NCBI GenBank assembly: GCA_020060215.1
Contig: JAGVAP010000108.1
Span: forward strand, 1 to 23,311
DNA: 23,311 nt
Source of the DNA: Deltaproteobacteria bacterium
Lineage (GTDB): Bacteria; Desulfobacterota; DSM-4660; Desulfatiglandales; HGW-15
Direction: 5' to 3'
The notes under the pieces are model-generated. The model did no database searches, was not told the DNA's origin, and saw only the letters and a list, made by a program, of their open reading frames with translations. A program made the position numbers and the translations under genes. Shown one piece after another: positions 15,684 to 21,852 of the stretch (position 1 is the first letter of the stretch; each line of letters starts with the position of its first letter).

Positions 15684-16841
15684 TTATCCTTCCAGCGCCT
15701 CCACCACCACCTCGGTGATATCCCTGACCTCCAACGACCCCGCCCTCTCGGAGGTCGCCACGCTGTCCTTGAAGTTCAACAGGCAGTATGGACAGGCCGT
15801 GACCAGCATGTCGGCGCCCATGTCCAGGGCCTGTTCCACGAGGAGGTCCGAGAACCGCTCTCCTTTGGGCGTCTCCATCCAGATCCTCCCTCCCCCGCCG
15901 CCGCAGCAGAGCGTGTTCCCGCGGCTCTCCACCTCGTCCACCAGGGTGACCCCGGGTATGGATCCCAGCACGGTGCGCGGTTCGTCATAGATCCCGTTGT
16001 GCCGTCCCAGGTAGCAGGGATCGTGGTAGACGATCCTCTTTTGCAGGGTCTTGTTCAGGGAGAGTCTTCCCGTCTCGACGGCGCCGGCCAGGAACTGGGT
16101 CATGTGCAGGATCCTGGTGCTGCCGCTCAGCCCCGGGTAATCCTGCCTGAAGGTGGTGAGGCAATGGGGCGAGGTGAGGACGATCTCCTTCACCTTCTCT
16201 TCCCTGAAGAGCGTCGAGTTACCCCTCATCAGGGAATCGAAGAGCGTCTCATGGCCCGCCTTCCGAACGCTCTCCCCGCAGCAGCCCTCTCTTTCTCCCA
16301 GGATCCCGAAAGAAGCCCCGGCTTTTTTCAGAAGAGTCGCCGTCGCGCGCGCAATGCTCGCGAGCTTCGGGTCACAGGCGGGCACACAGCAGGGGAAGTA
16401 GAGAAGGTCGTGCTCCTTGGACGAATACGTCTGCACCCCAAGATCCTTTGCCCATGCGGCCCGGTCGCCCCTCTGACTTCCCCAGGGGTTGCCCTGTCCG
16501 CCGAGGCTCGCCATGGCGCTGCGCAGGCTTGCAGGCGCCCTCTCGTACTGGAATTCCAGCATGATCCTTCGCGCGGCCCGGATGATGTCCGTGATGCCTA
16601 CGCCCCGCGGGCACCGGCTCATGCAAAGGTCGCACGTCGAGCAGCGCCACCACTCTTCGTCCTCCAGATCGATGAGACCGTAGCGGGACCCGCAGATCAG
16701 GCGGTGGGGCAAAAAGGACCGCACCATGTTCCAGGGACATACGGCCGAGCACAGGCCGCACTGCCAGCAGAGGCTGTATCCCTCTGCCCCGGACTCCCGG
16801 ACGAGATCGATCCCTTCCTTGAATGGTGAGAGATAGTCCAC
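15684..16841 (-). CDS. HdrD/BamD-like [4Fe-4S] and CCG-domain oxidoreductase
   Basis: The protein has 385 residues. CWQCGLCSAVCP (25-36) and CSTCDLCMSRCP (67-78) are two [4Fe-4S] motifs. CCG domain 1 runs FPCCVPACDPK...GEREGCCGE (149-190) with SPHC; CCG domain 2 runs YHDPCYLGRH...LCCGGGGG (272-318) with CPYC at 350-353. Unlike the Emo-like protein it has no membrane segments, so it is a soluble HdrD/GlpC-type protein. Such proteins pair with HdrA-type flavoproteins (HdrB/C role) in heterodisulfide reductase and in the Bam complex. The start is GTG at 16841, with GGGGTAAAG just before it; no better ATG exists near the first cysteine motif. It precedes the HdrA-like gene on the same strand, with a 257-bp repeat-filled gap. 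Confidence 0.9.
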   Translation of the reverse strand: MDYLSPFKEGIDLVRESGAEGYSLCWQCGLCSAVCPWNMVRSFLPHRLICGSRYGLIDLEDEEWWRCSTCDLCMSRCPRGVGITDIIRAARRIMLEFQYERAPASLRSAMASLGGQGNPWGSQRGDRAAWAKDLGVQTYSSKEHDLLYFPCCVPACDPKLASIARATATLLKKAGASFGILGEREGCCGESVRKAGHETLFDSLMRGNSTLFREEKVKEIVLTSPHCLTTFRQDYPGLSGSTRILHMTQFLAGAVETGRLSLNKTLQKRIVYHDPCYLGRHNGIYDEPRTVLGSIPGVTLVDEVESRGNTLCCGGGGGRIWMETPKGERFSDLLVEQALDMGADMLVTACPYCLLNFKDSVATSERAGSLEVRDITEVVVEALEG

Positions 16842-17210
16842 CTTTACCCCATGCAGGCCTTACGGCTCAGGCAAATTCCGCCACTAAGACACGAAGACAC
16901 CCAGAAAGACAATCTCAAGAGCCCAATGGATGAGAGTCACGATTCACGAAGGTTGAACATCGAAGGAACGAACACCGACGAACATCGATTGAAGAGAACG
17001 GGGACCCACATCGAACATCGAATGAGAAGAAAGAATGGATGAACATCGAACAGCCAGTGATCGAATGAGAAGAAAGGGACGAAGATCGAACGTCGACACC
17101 GAACCCCAAAGGACCGTTCACAGGAACGACATGCAACCCGCCGCCGGCAAACCACGGCTCCCATGGAATCCTTCGAGCAAGTCAACCGCACACCATGACG
17201 AATGACCACA
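16842..17210. repeat. 369-bp gene-free stretch of short degenerate repeats
   Basis: No credible gene is seen. About 16880-16899 is a single CACTAAGACACGAAGACAC-type unit related to the inverted repeat at 6298-6365. From about 16945 to 17100 the sequence is a degenerate array of GAACATCGAA-type words, including an exact 17-bp direct repeat (ATCGAATGAGAAGAAAG) at 17017-17033 and 17060-17076. The minus strand reads as phenylalanine/serine-rich low-complexity frames, which are repeat artefacts. No promoter for the HdrD-like gene is recognisable, although one should lie here. Confidence 0.7.
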
Positions 17211-17975
17211 TTAGTGCATCACCCGGCCTCCATCCACCAGCAGCGTCTGGCCGGTGACGAAGTCGCTTTCGGAAGAGGCCAGGAACAGCGCGGTCCCCGT
17301 GAGGTCGTCCGGCTTGACCACACGACCCAGCGGGGTCTTGGAGGTATCATACCTGCTTACATCCGCAATGGTTCGGCTCGCGTCGGTGTCCGTAAAGCCG
17401 GGCGCAATGCAGTTGATGCGGATCCCGTAAGGTCCCAGCTCGATGGCCAATGCACGGGTCATACCGATGAGGCCGCCCTTGGAGGCCACATAGTGTACGA
17501 AACCGTGAGAACCTGTGAAGAAGACCTCGGAGGCGATGTTGACGATCTTCCCGTACCCCTGGTCCCGCATATAGGGGAACACGGCCCTGGTACAGAGAAA
17601 CGCCCCCTTCACATTGACCCTCATGACCAGGTCCCACTCGTCGGGGTCGATCTCGTGAAAAGGCCTTCTCTTCAGTCCTTCATAGATCGCGGCGTTGTTG
17701 ATCAGGATATCCACCTTCCCGAACCTCTTCACCGCCGCTCCCGCCATGGCCGCGGTCTGTCCGGTGTCGGTCACATCGCCCTGGAACAGCTCCGCCTCCC
17801 CTCCAAGACCCCTGATCGCCTGAACGGTCTCCTCCAGATCCTCCCTGTCCTTCGGCCGGAGGACGATGTTCATGGCCATGACCTTCGCCCCTTCTTCGGC
17901 CATTTTCACGGCAAAGGCCCTTCCCAGTCCTCTGGCAGCGCCGGTCACTATGGCAACCCTGTTCTCCAGATGCAT
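17211..17975 (-). CDS. Short-chain dehydrogenase/reductase (classical SDR)
   Basis: The protein has 254 residues, standard for a classical SDR. The cofactor motif TGAARGLG lies at 11-18, NNAA at 93-96, and the catalytic set N121, S149, Y162 and K166 is complete (NIASE, YVASK). The C-terminus ends with the usual FVTGQTLLVDGG. The residue after strand 2 is not a clear acidic one, so NAD or NADP preference is uncertain. The start is the ATG at 17975, with GGAGGAGC 9 nt upstream; the frame is open further but runs into the promoter. It is divergent from the LysR gene and probably its target. It may oxidise a hydroxyl group of the same substrate family as the neighbouring locus; the substrate is unknown. 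Confidence 0.93.
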   Translation of the reverse strand: MHLENRVAIVTGAARGLGRAFAVKMAEEGAKVMAMNIVLRPKDREDLEETVQAIRGLGGEAELFQGDVTDTGQTAAMAGAAVKRFGKVDILINNAAIYEGLKRRPFHEIDPDEWDLVMRVNVKGAFLCTRAVFPYMRDQGYGKIVNIASEVFFTGSHGFVHYVASKGGLIGMTRALAIELGPYGIRINCIAPGFTDTDASRTIADVSRYDTSKTPLGRVVKPDDLTGTALFLASSESDFVTGQTLLVDGGRVMH

Positions 17976-18046
17976 AGTCCAGCTCCTCCCTCCGTCCGAG
18001 GATGGACGTACCCCCACGCCCCTTGCTCGGCCCTTCCCCTTTCGCG

Positions 18047-18077
18047 TTATTACCTGTGAACGCCATTGACTTGTCAA
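18047..18077 (-). promoter_or_regulatory. Candidate promoter of the SDR gene
   Basis: On the minus strand a perfect TTGACA (18077-18072) is followed after 19 nt by TAATAA (18052-18047), or after 17 nt by GGTAAT. The -35 boxes of the two divergent promoters touch, forming the palindrome TTGAC-TT-GTCAA (18066-18077). This is the only AT-rich stretch nearby. The spacing is longer than ideal, which fits an activator-dependent promoter. Confidence 0.5.
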
Positions 18078-18095
18078 AGTAATTAGTTTTATAAG
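18066..18095 (+). promoter_or_regulatory. Candidate sigma-70 promoter of the LysR gene
   Basis: TTGACT (18066-18071) and TATAAG (18090-18095) are separated by 18 nt. The predicted start of transcription, near 18102, falls inside the palindrome at 18097-18115, which suggests autoregulation. The LysR ATG lies about 37 nt further on. Confidence 0.6.
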
Positions 18096-18096
18096 G

Positions 18097-18115
18097 CCAT
18101 AAGCGTCTCTTATGG
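18097..18115. promoter_or_regulatory. Candidate LysR operator (T-N11-A palindrome)
   Basis: CCATAAG-CGTCT-CTTATGG is a perfect 7-bp inverted repeat with a 5-bp spacer. Within it T-N11-A matches the LysR-type recognition rule exactly. It lies between the divergent SDR and LysR genes, over the predicted LysR start site. Confidence 0.65.
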
Positions 18116-18138
18116 ATTGATATGCAACCGGATCTGAT

Positions 18139-19044
18139 ATGCAAATCAATCTGAACCAGCTTCGGATCTTCTATTGGGCCGCAAAGGAGAAGAACATCAC
18201 CAGGGCGGCCGAGATCCTGTACGTGACCCAGCCCGCCGTGACCATGCAGATCAAGGCGCTCGAGAGATATCTCGAAGTGGCCCTTTTCCGCAAAAGGGGC
18301 AAGTTCCTGGAGCTCACCAGAGAAGGGAATACGCTCTTCGAGTATGCCGAGCGGCTGTTCGCCATCGTCGACGAGATGGAGCATGTCCTGAAAGGGTTTG
18401 CCGGCCTTGCCCGGGGCACCCTCACCATTGGAACGACCCGCAGCTTTGCAAGGCACCTCATGCCCGGTCTGATCTCCCGTTATCAGGAGAAATTCCCGGG
18501 CATCAAGATCAGCCTGGAGGTCGGGAGTTCGAGCGAAATCGCAGAAGCGGTCCTCGCCTTCAAATACGACCTGGGAGTCATCGCGAGAATCCCTCTTTCC
18601 AGGAAGCTCAAGAGCGTTCCCTACAACATGGAGGAGTTCTGCCTGGTCGTATCCCCCGACCACCGTTTCGCCAAAAGGGCGGTGATCGCCTGCCGGGAAC
18701 TCCAGAACGAGCCGATCATCATCCGGGAACCCGGCTCCGGCTCCAGACACATCCTGCTCTCCTTCCTCTCCTCCCACGGGGTCCAGCCCTCGGTTCTCGT
18801 GGAGGCCGGCAGTGTGGAGTTCATCAAGGAATATGTCATTCAGGGCCGGGGGATCTCTTTCCTGTACAAACCCGAAGTCCAGTGGGAAGCGAAGATGGGA
18901 CTTCTCAAGTCGATCGAGATGGCCGAGGGTCCTCTTCTTGTCCAAACCGATATCGTGGTATCCGAAGGGGTGACCCTGTCGCGGCCCTCGAGGGCGTTTC
19001 TCGAGATGGTCGAATCGCTGCGGTCGCTCCAAAAAATCGCTTGA
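18139..19044 (+). CDS. LysR-family transcriptional regulator
   Basis: The protein has 301 residues, the family norm. The N-terminal winged helix-turn-helix reads LRIFYWAAKEKNITRAAEILYVTQPAVTMQIKALERYLEVALFRKRG (8-54), with the typical ALE and LF contacts. The C-terminal periplasmic-binding-like effector domain starts near residue 92 (GTLTIGTTRS) and contains REPGSGSRH, a typical effector-pocket segment. The ATG at 18139 has only a weak ribosome site; the ATG at 18122 is out of frame. It is transcribed away from the SDR gene and lies upstream of a transglutaminase-like gene on the same strand, 103 bp away. The effector is unknown. Confidence 0.95.
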   Translation: MQINLNQLRIFYWAAKEKNITRAAEILYVTQPAVTMQIKALERYLEVALFRKRGKFLELTREGNTLFEYAERLFAIVDEMEHVLKGFAGLARGTLTIGTTRSFARHLMPGLISRYQEKFPGIKISLEVGSSSEIAEAVLAFKYDLGVIARIPLSRKLKSVPYNMEEFCLVVSPDHRFAKRAVIACRELQNEPIIIREPGSGSRHILLSFLSSHGVQPSVLVEAGSVEFIKEYVIQGRGISFLYKPEVQWEAKMGLLKSIEMAEGPLLVQTDIVVSEGVTLSRPSRAFLEMVESLRSLQKIA

Positions 19045-19060
19045 CAGCCGTCGGCGATTT
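19034..19060 (+). terminator. Weak hairpin at the end of the LysR gene
   Basis: The arms AAATCGC (19034-19040) and GCGATTT (19054-19060) enclose a 13-nt loop and overlap the stop codon. There is no clear T-run after it, so termination is uncertain and read-through into the next gene is possible. Confidence 0.25.
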
Positions 19061-19147
19061 GTCTTCTTATGACTTCACCCCCCACCCCTATACGTTTTTT
19101 CCCATCCGTTTCCCCGATTTCTTCACGAGGTTTCGCCGGGGACATCC

Positions 19148-19783
19148 ATGAATTCATACGACCGACCATTCCTGGAGCCGACCTTCTTCATCGAATGCGA
19201 TGCGGCATCCGTCCGGGAAAAGGCGCGTGAACTTCTGCTGGGCGCGGCGGGAGGAGACCGGGAGAAGGCGGTCAGGATCTTCTACGGGGTGAGGGACGGG
19301 ATCCGATACACCGTCTACGGCAGGAGGTCCCGGCCGGAGCACTTCCGCGCGAGCTTCATCCTCTCCGCAGGGGAAGGGCATTGCGTTCAGAAGGCGATCC
19401 TCCTGGTCGCCCTTGCGCGAGCGGCCTCCATTCCCGCCAGGCTGCGATTCGCGGCGATCCGCAACCACCTCATGCCGGAGGAACTGCTGGAGAAGCGGGG
19501 CTCGGACTTCTTCGCCTACAACGGATACGCCGACCTGCTCCTCGAAGGATCGTGGGTCAAGGTCGCCCCCGCCTTCGACCTCGCTTGCTGCAGGAACGCC
19601 TGTCTCACACCCGTTGAATTCGACGGCGTCCACGATGCCCTCCTTCCATCCCTGACCCCGGACGGCAGGCGCCACATCGAATATGTGGAGGACAGAGGCT
19701 TCTTCCATGACGTCCCCTTCGAAGAGATCATGGAGGCGTCGCTCATGAAGACGTATTCCCCGCAACCCCTGACGACGCTTTGA
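19148..19783 (+). CDS. Transglutaminase-like domain protein with an altered catalytic histidine position
   Basis: The protein has 211 residues. GEGHCVQKAILLVALARAASIPARLRF (76-101) is the transglutaminase-core segment around the nucleophile Cys79. The second half of the core, YNGYADLLLEGSWVKVAPAFD (124-144), corresponds to the usual H-x-W/Y...W-x-x-x-D-P/A pattern, with Asp144 as the triad acid, but Asn125 stands where the catalytic His is expected. EFDGVHDALLPS and HIEYVEDRGFFHDVPF follow, as in the bacterial subgroup of this family. No signal peptide is seen. The ATG at 19148 has GGGGACATCC before it. It lies 25 nt before the Tm-1-like gene and is probably cotranscribed with it. Function is unknown; a protease or amidase-like role would need the His. 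Confidence 0.82.
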   Translation: MNSYDRPFLEPTFFIECDAASVREKARELLLGAAGGDREKAVRIFYGVRDGIRYTVYGRRSRPEHFRASFILSAGEGHCVQKAILLVALARAASIPARLRFAAIRNHLMPEELLEKRGSDFFAYNGYADLLLEGSWVKVAPAFDLACCRNACLTPVEFDGVHDALLPSLTPDGRRHIEYVEDRGFFHDVPFEEIMEASLMKTYSPQPLTTL

Positions 19784-19808
19784 AAGGCTTCCAGGGAGGT
19801 TTCCGTTC

Positions 19809-21071
19809 ATGAACAAGAACATCGTCATTCTCATCAGCCTGGATACGAAAGGCAGGGAGGCCAAGTACCTCCGGGATTCCATCGAGGCAAAGGGGTTTAC
19901 CGCCATCCTCGTGGATACGTCCATCGGGGGTGCGGCCACGATTCCGGCGGACATCACCTCCGAAGAGGTCGCCGCCGCCGGAGGAGGAGACATTCGGTCC
20001 ATCCGGACCTCCAGGAACACGGGAGAGGTCACCCCGATCATGATTCGCGGGGCCGCGCTGAAGACCCGGCAGCTCCTGGAGGCCGGGCGTCTGGGCGGGA
20101 TCATCTCCTTCGGGGGCGCATCGAATACCACGTCGGCCACGAGCGTCATGAAGACCCTTCCCTTCGGCATCCCCAAGCTGATGGTCTCCAGCACGGCCTC
20201 CATGCCGGCCTACGCGGCGCAATACATCGGCACGAAGGACATCACGGTGATGCATTCCGTGGTGGATATCTCCGGGATCAACGATCTCACCAGGGCCGTG
20301 CTGGAAAGGGCTGCAGGGGGCATATGCGGCATGGCGGCCGCTAGCGACGGGGCCGTGCGGCCCTCCGGCGCAAGCCCGCTCGTGGCCATGACCACCTTCA
20401 AGTTCGCGGAGGAGTGCGGGCGCTGCTGCATGGAGCTCCTGGAGCGCAAAGGCTACATGGTGATCCCGTTCCATGCCCAGGGCATCGGGGACAGCGCCAT
20501 GGAAGAGCTGATCGAACAGTCCCTGTTTCAAGGGGTCCTCGACCTGGTCCCTGCGGGCGTCCTGGAAGGGATCCTGGGCGGGAACCGCGCGTGCGGCCCC
20601 CGGAGATTGGAGGCGGCCGCACGGATGGGGATCCCGCAGGTGATCACCCCCAGCGGTTTCGACATGATCAGCTGCGGTCCCCTGAGCAGACGGGAAAAGG
20701 GAGACCCCCTCTGGACGGGGCTGGGACTTGCGAAGAGGAAGATCTTCATCCCCGACGAGTACCGGGTGCAGGCGAGGAGCAGCGCAGATGAGGTGCGTGA
20801 GGTGGCGGCCCTGGTGGCCCGGAAACTCAATATGGCCAAGGGCCCGGTGAGGATCTTCGTGCCCAGGAAAGGGTGGTCGACGCTCAGCGTGGAAGGGTCC
20901 GAGCTCCACGAACCGGAAACGGACGCCGTCCTTGTTCCCGCGCTCCGGAAGGCCCTCCGGCCGGACATCGAGGTGACCGAACTGGACACGGAGCTCAACT
21001 GCGCCGAATTCGCTGAAACCCTTGTCGGCGCGCTGGATGAGATGATGAAGGGCAAGCCGAGACCCCGTTGA
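19809..21071 (+). CDS. Tm-1-like ATP-binding domain protein (UPF0261 family)
   Basis: The protein has 420 residues, the expected length. NIVILISLDTKGREAKYLRD (4-23) is the N-terminal signature of the family, ILVDTSIGG (34-42) and GGIISFGGASNTTSAT (96-111) are glycine-rich nucleotide-binding loops, and GIPKLMVSSTASMPAYAAQYIGTKDITVMHSVVDISGIN is highly characteristic. The C-terminal half carries AQGIGDSAMEELI and PSGFDMISCGP. Plant Tm-1 uses this ATP-binding domain to block a viral replicase; bacterial members have no established biochemical role. It is often encoded beside other uncharacterised catabolic genes. GGGAGG lies 9 nt before the ATG. It converges with the OsmC-family gene. Confidence 0.93.
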   Translation: MNKNIVILISLDTKGREAKYLRDSIEAKGFTAILVDTSIGGAATIPADITSEEVAAAGGGDIRSIRTSRNTGEVTPIMIRGAALKTRQLLEAGRLGGIISFGGASNTTSATSVMKTLPFGIPKLMVSSTASMPAYAAQYIGTKDITVMHSVVDISGINDLTRAVLERAAGGICGMAAASDGAVRPSGASPLVAMTTFKFAEECGRCCMELLERKGYMVIPFHAQGIGDSAMEELIEQSLFQGVLDLVPAGVLEGILGGNRACGPRRLEAAARMGIPQVITPSGFDMISCGPLSRREKGDPLWTGLGLAKRKIFIPDEYRVQARSSADEVREVAALVARKLNMAKGPVRIFVPRKGWSTLSVEGSELHEPETDAVLVPALRKALRPDIEVTELDTELNCAEFAETLVGALDEMMKGKPRPR

Positions 21072-21090
21072 ACTCCCGGAGGACTCCCTG

Positions 21091-21135
21091 ATGATCGGAT
21101 ACCCGGTGGACACCTATCACCCCGGCTCCCCCTGA
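21091..21135 (+). other. 14-codon open frame with a ribosome site, possible gene remnant
   Basis: ATG at 21091 follows GGAGG with a 5-nt spacer-like distance and encodes only 14 residues (MIGYPVDTYHPGSP) before TGA. It begins 20 nt after the Tm-1-like stop. It may be the residue of a deleted third gene of the plus-strand unit, or chance. No similarity is recognised. Confidence 0.2.
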
Positions 21136-21171
21136 GGAACGAGCCGCGCCTTACCTGGGCGGGATGAAAGG

Positions 21172-21654
21172 TCACAGGTTCGGGTCCTCTTCCATATCGG
21201 TCTTCCATGAGCACTCTATACAACCTTTTACGGACTGGTAACCGGGACACGCATCACTGTACAGGGCAAGCGCCCTCTCTGCCTTGTCCCTTGCACCAGC
21301 CGGAATCCTCAGCCTGTAGTTCAGACGGATCCTGGTGACCTTCAACACGCCGTTCACCTCCTCGATGTCCCCTTCGACCCAGGCGGCCAGATTTTCCGCG
21401 GCCTTGATTCCCCGCGCTTCCAGCGCGGAACCGAAAGTCCCCGTAAGTCACCCGGCTACTCCGGCGATGATGTGGTCCAGGGTGGCGGGGTACTCGGTGC
21501 CCTTGATTTCCCTGCCGTATTTTTCCTGGTAGAAACGCTTGATGCCCCCGTGGATGCCGAAATGAATCGGCTCCGTAAACTCTTCCACATAGGCCGTGCG
21601 ATGGGGTCCTTCATGCCTCTGAATGCGAATGTGACTCGTGTGGGCCAGTGCCAT
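21172..21654 (-). CDS. OsmC-family protein with an in-frame TGA at the active-site position, probable selenoprotein
   Basis: Two open segments (21654-21451 and 21447-21172) are in the same frame, separated by a single TGA at 21450-21448, and read through to a 160-residue OsmC-like protein. The N-terminal part reads MALAHTSHIRIQ...FGIHGGIKRFY...PATLDHIIAGVAG, codon 69 is TGA, then LTGTFGSALEARGI...GVLKVTRIRLNYRLRIP...ALALYSDACPGYQSVKGCIECSW. The TGA falls where OsmC/Ohr proteins carry the peroxidatic Cys, and Cys136 (ACPGY) fits the resolving Cys, so Sec69 and Cys136 could form the redox pair. Sec-type OsmC proteins are known from microbial selenoproteome work. A SECIS-like hairpin follows. 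AGGAG lies 9 nt before the ATG. The likely role is peroxide or thiol chemistry in the cytoplasm. A conventional reading would wrongly split the gene. Confidence 0.85.
21412..21428 (-). promoter_or_regulatory. Bacterial SECIS-like hairpin downstream of the in-frame TGA
   Basis: On the minus strand CCGCGC (21428-21423), loop TGGAA (21422-21418) and GCGCGG (21417-21412) form a perfect 6-bp stem, extendable by flanking T-G or T-A pairs. The loop begins 25 nt after the TGA and has G in its second position, both within the rules described for bacterial SECIS elements. Confidence 0.65.
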
Positions 21655-21659
21655 GATGG

Positions 21660-21783
21660 TCTTCTCCTCTCTTCGTGGTAAAAGGGTTCGCAGCCGTAGG
21701 GGTAGTGTCTTATCCCCGCCTTGTCGTAGAAGTGGTGGGCGCTCACGAGCTCCATGATCAACGCTTCGTCGATACCGCCCCTA
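21660..21783 (-). pseudogene. Short coding-like fragment of unknown origin
   Basis: The minus strand from about 21783 reads GGIDEALIMELVSAHHFYDKAGIRHYPYGCEPFYHEE with GC-rich third positions like a real gene. It has no own stop before running out of phase over the OsmC gene, and an in-frame TGA stands a few codons upstream. It lacks a good ribosome site (the best start is ATG 21755). It may be the frameshifted 3' end of a lost gene or an upstream coding leader of the OsmC gene. I do not recognise the family. Confidence 0.3.
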
Positions 21784-21811
21784 ACGGCGTTGGATCATCC
21801 CCATCGGGGCC

Positions 21812-21834
21812 GCCTCCCCGGAGGGAGGGGAGGC
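21812..21834. terminator. Hairpin downstream of the CocE-like hydrolase gene
   Basis: Perfect 8-bp arms (GCCTCCCC, 21812-21819, and GGGGAGGC, 21827-21834) enclose a 7-nt loop, 18 nt past the stop of the minus-strand hydrolase gene. There is no T-run, so it may protect the 3' end of the mRNA rather than terminate. Confidence 0.4.
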
Positions 21835-21852
21835 CGACCTGACGCCTTCCTC

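Noticed and set aside
10152..16841. Firm assignment as class II benzoyl-CoA reductase
   Set aside because: Subunit types fit BamB-E, but AOR motifs look canonical, and no BamF-I or benzoate-pathway genes are in the window. Gene symbols bamB-E were therefore not used.
21448..21450. TGA as a simple nonsense mutation in a decaying OsmC gene
   Set aside because: The TGA is exactly at the redox-active position, the frame is intact on both sides, and a SECIS-like stem-loop follows at the expected distance. Decay would not be expected to choose this codon.
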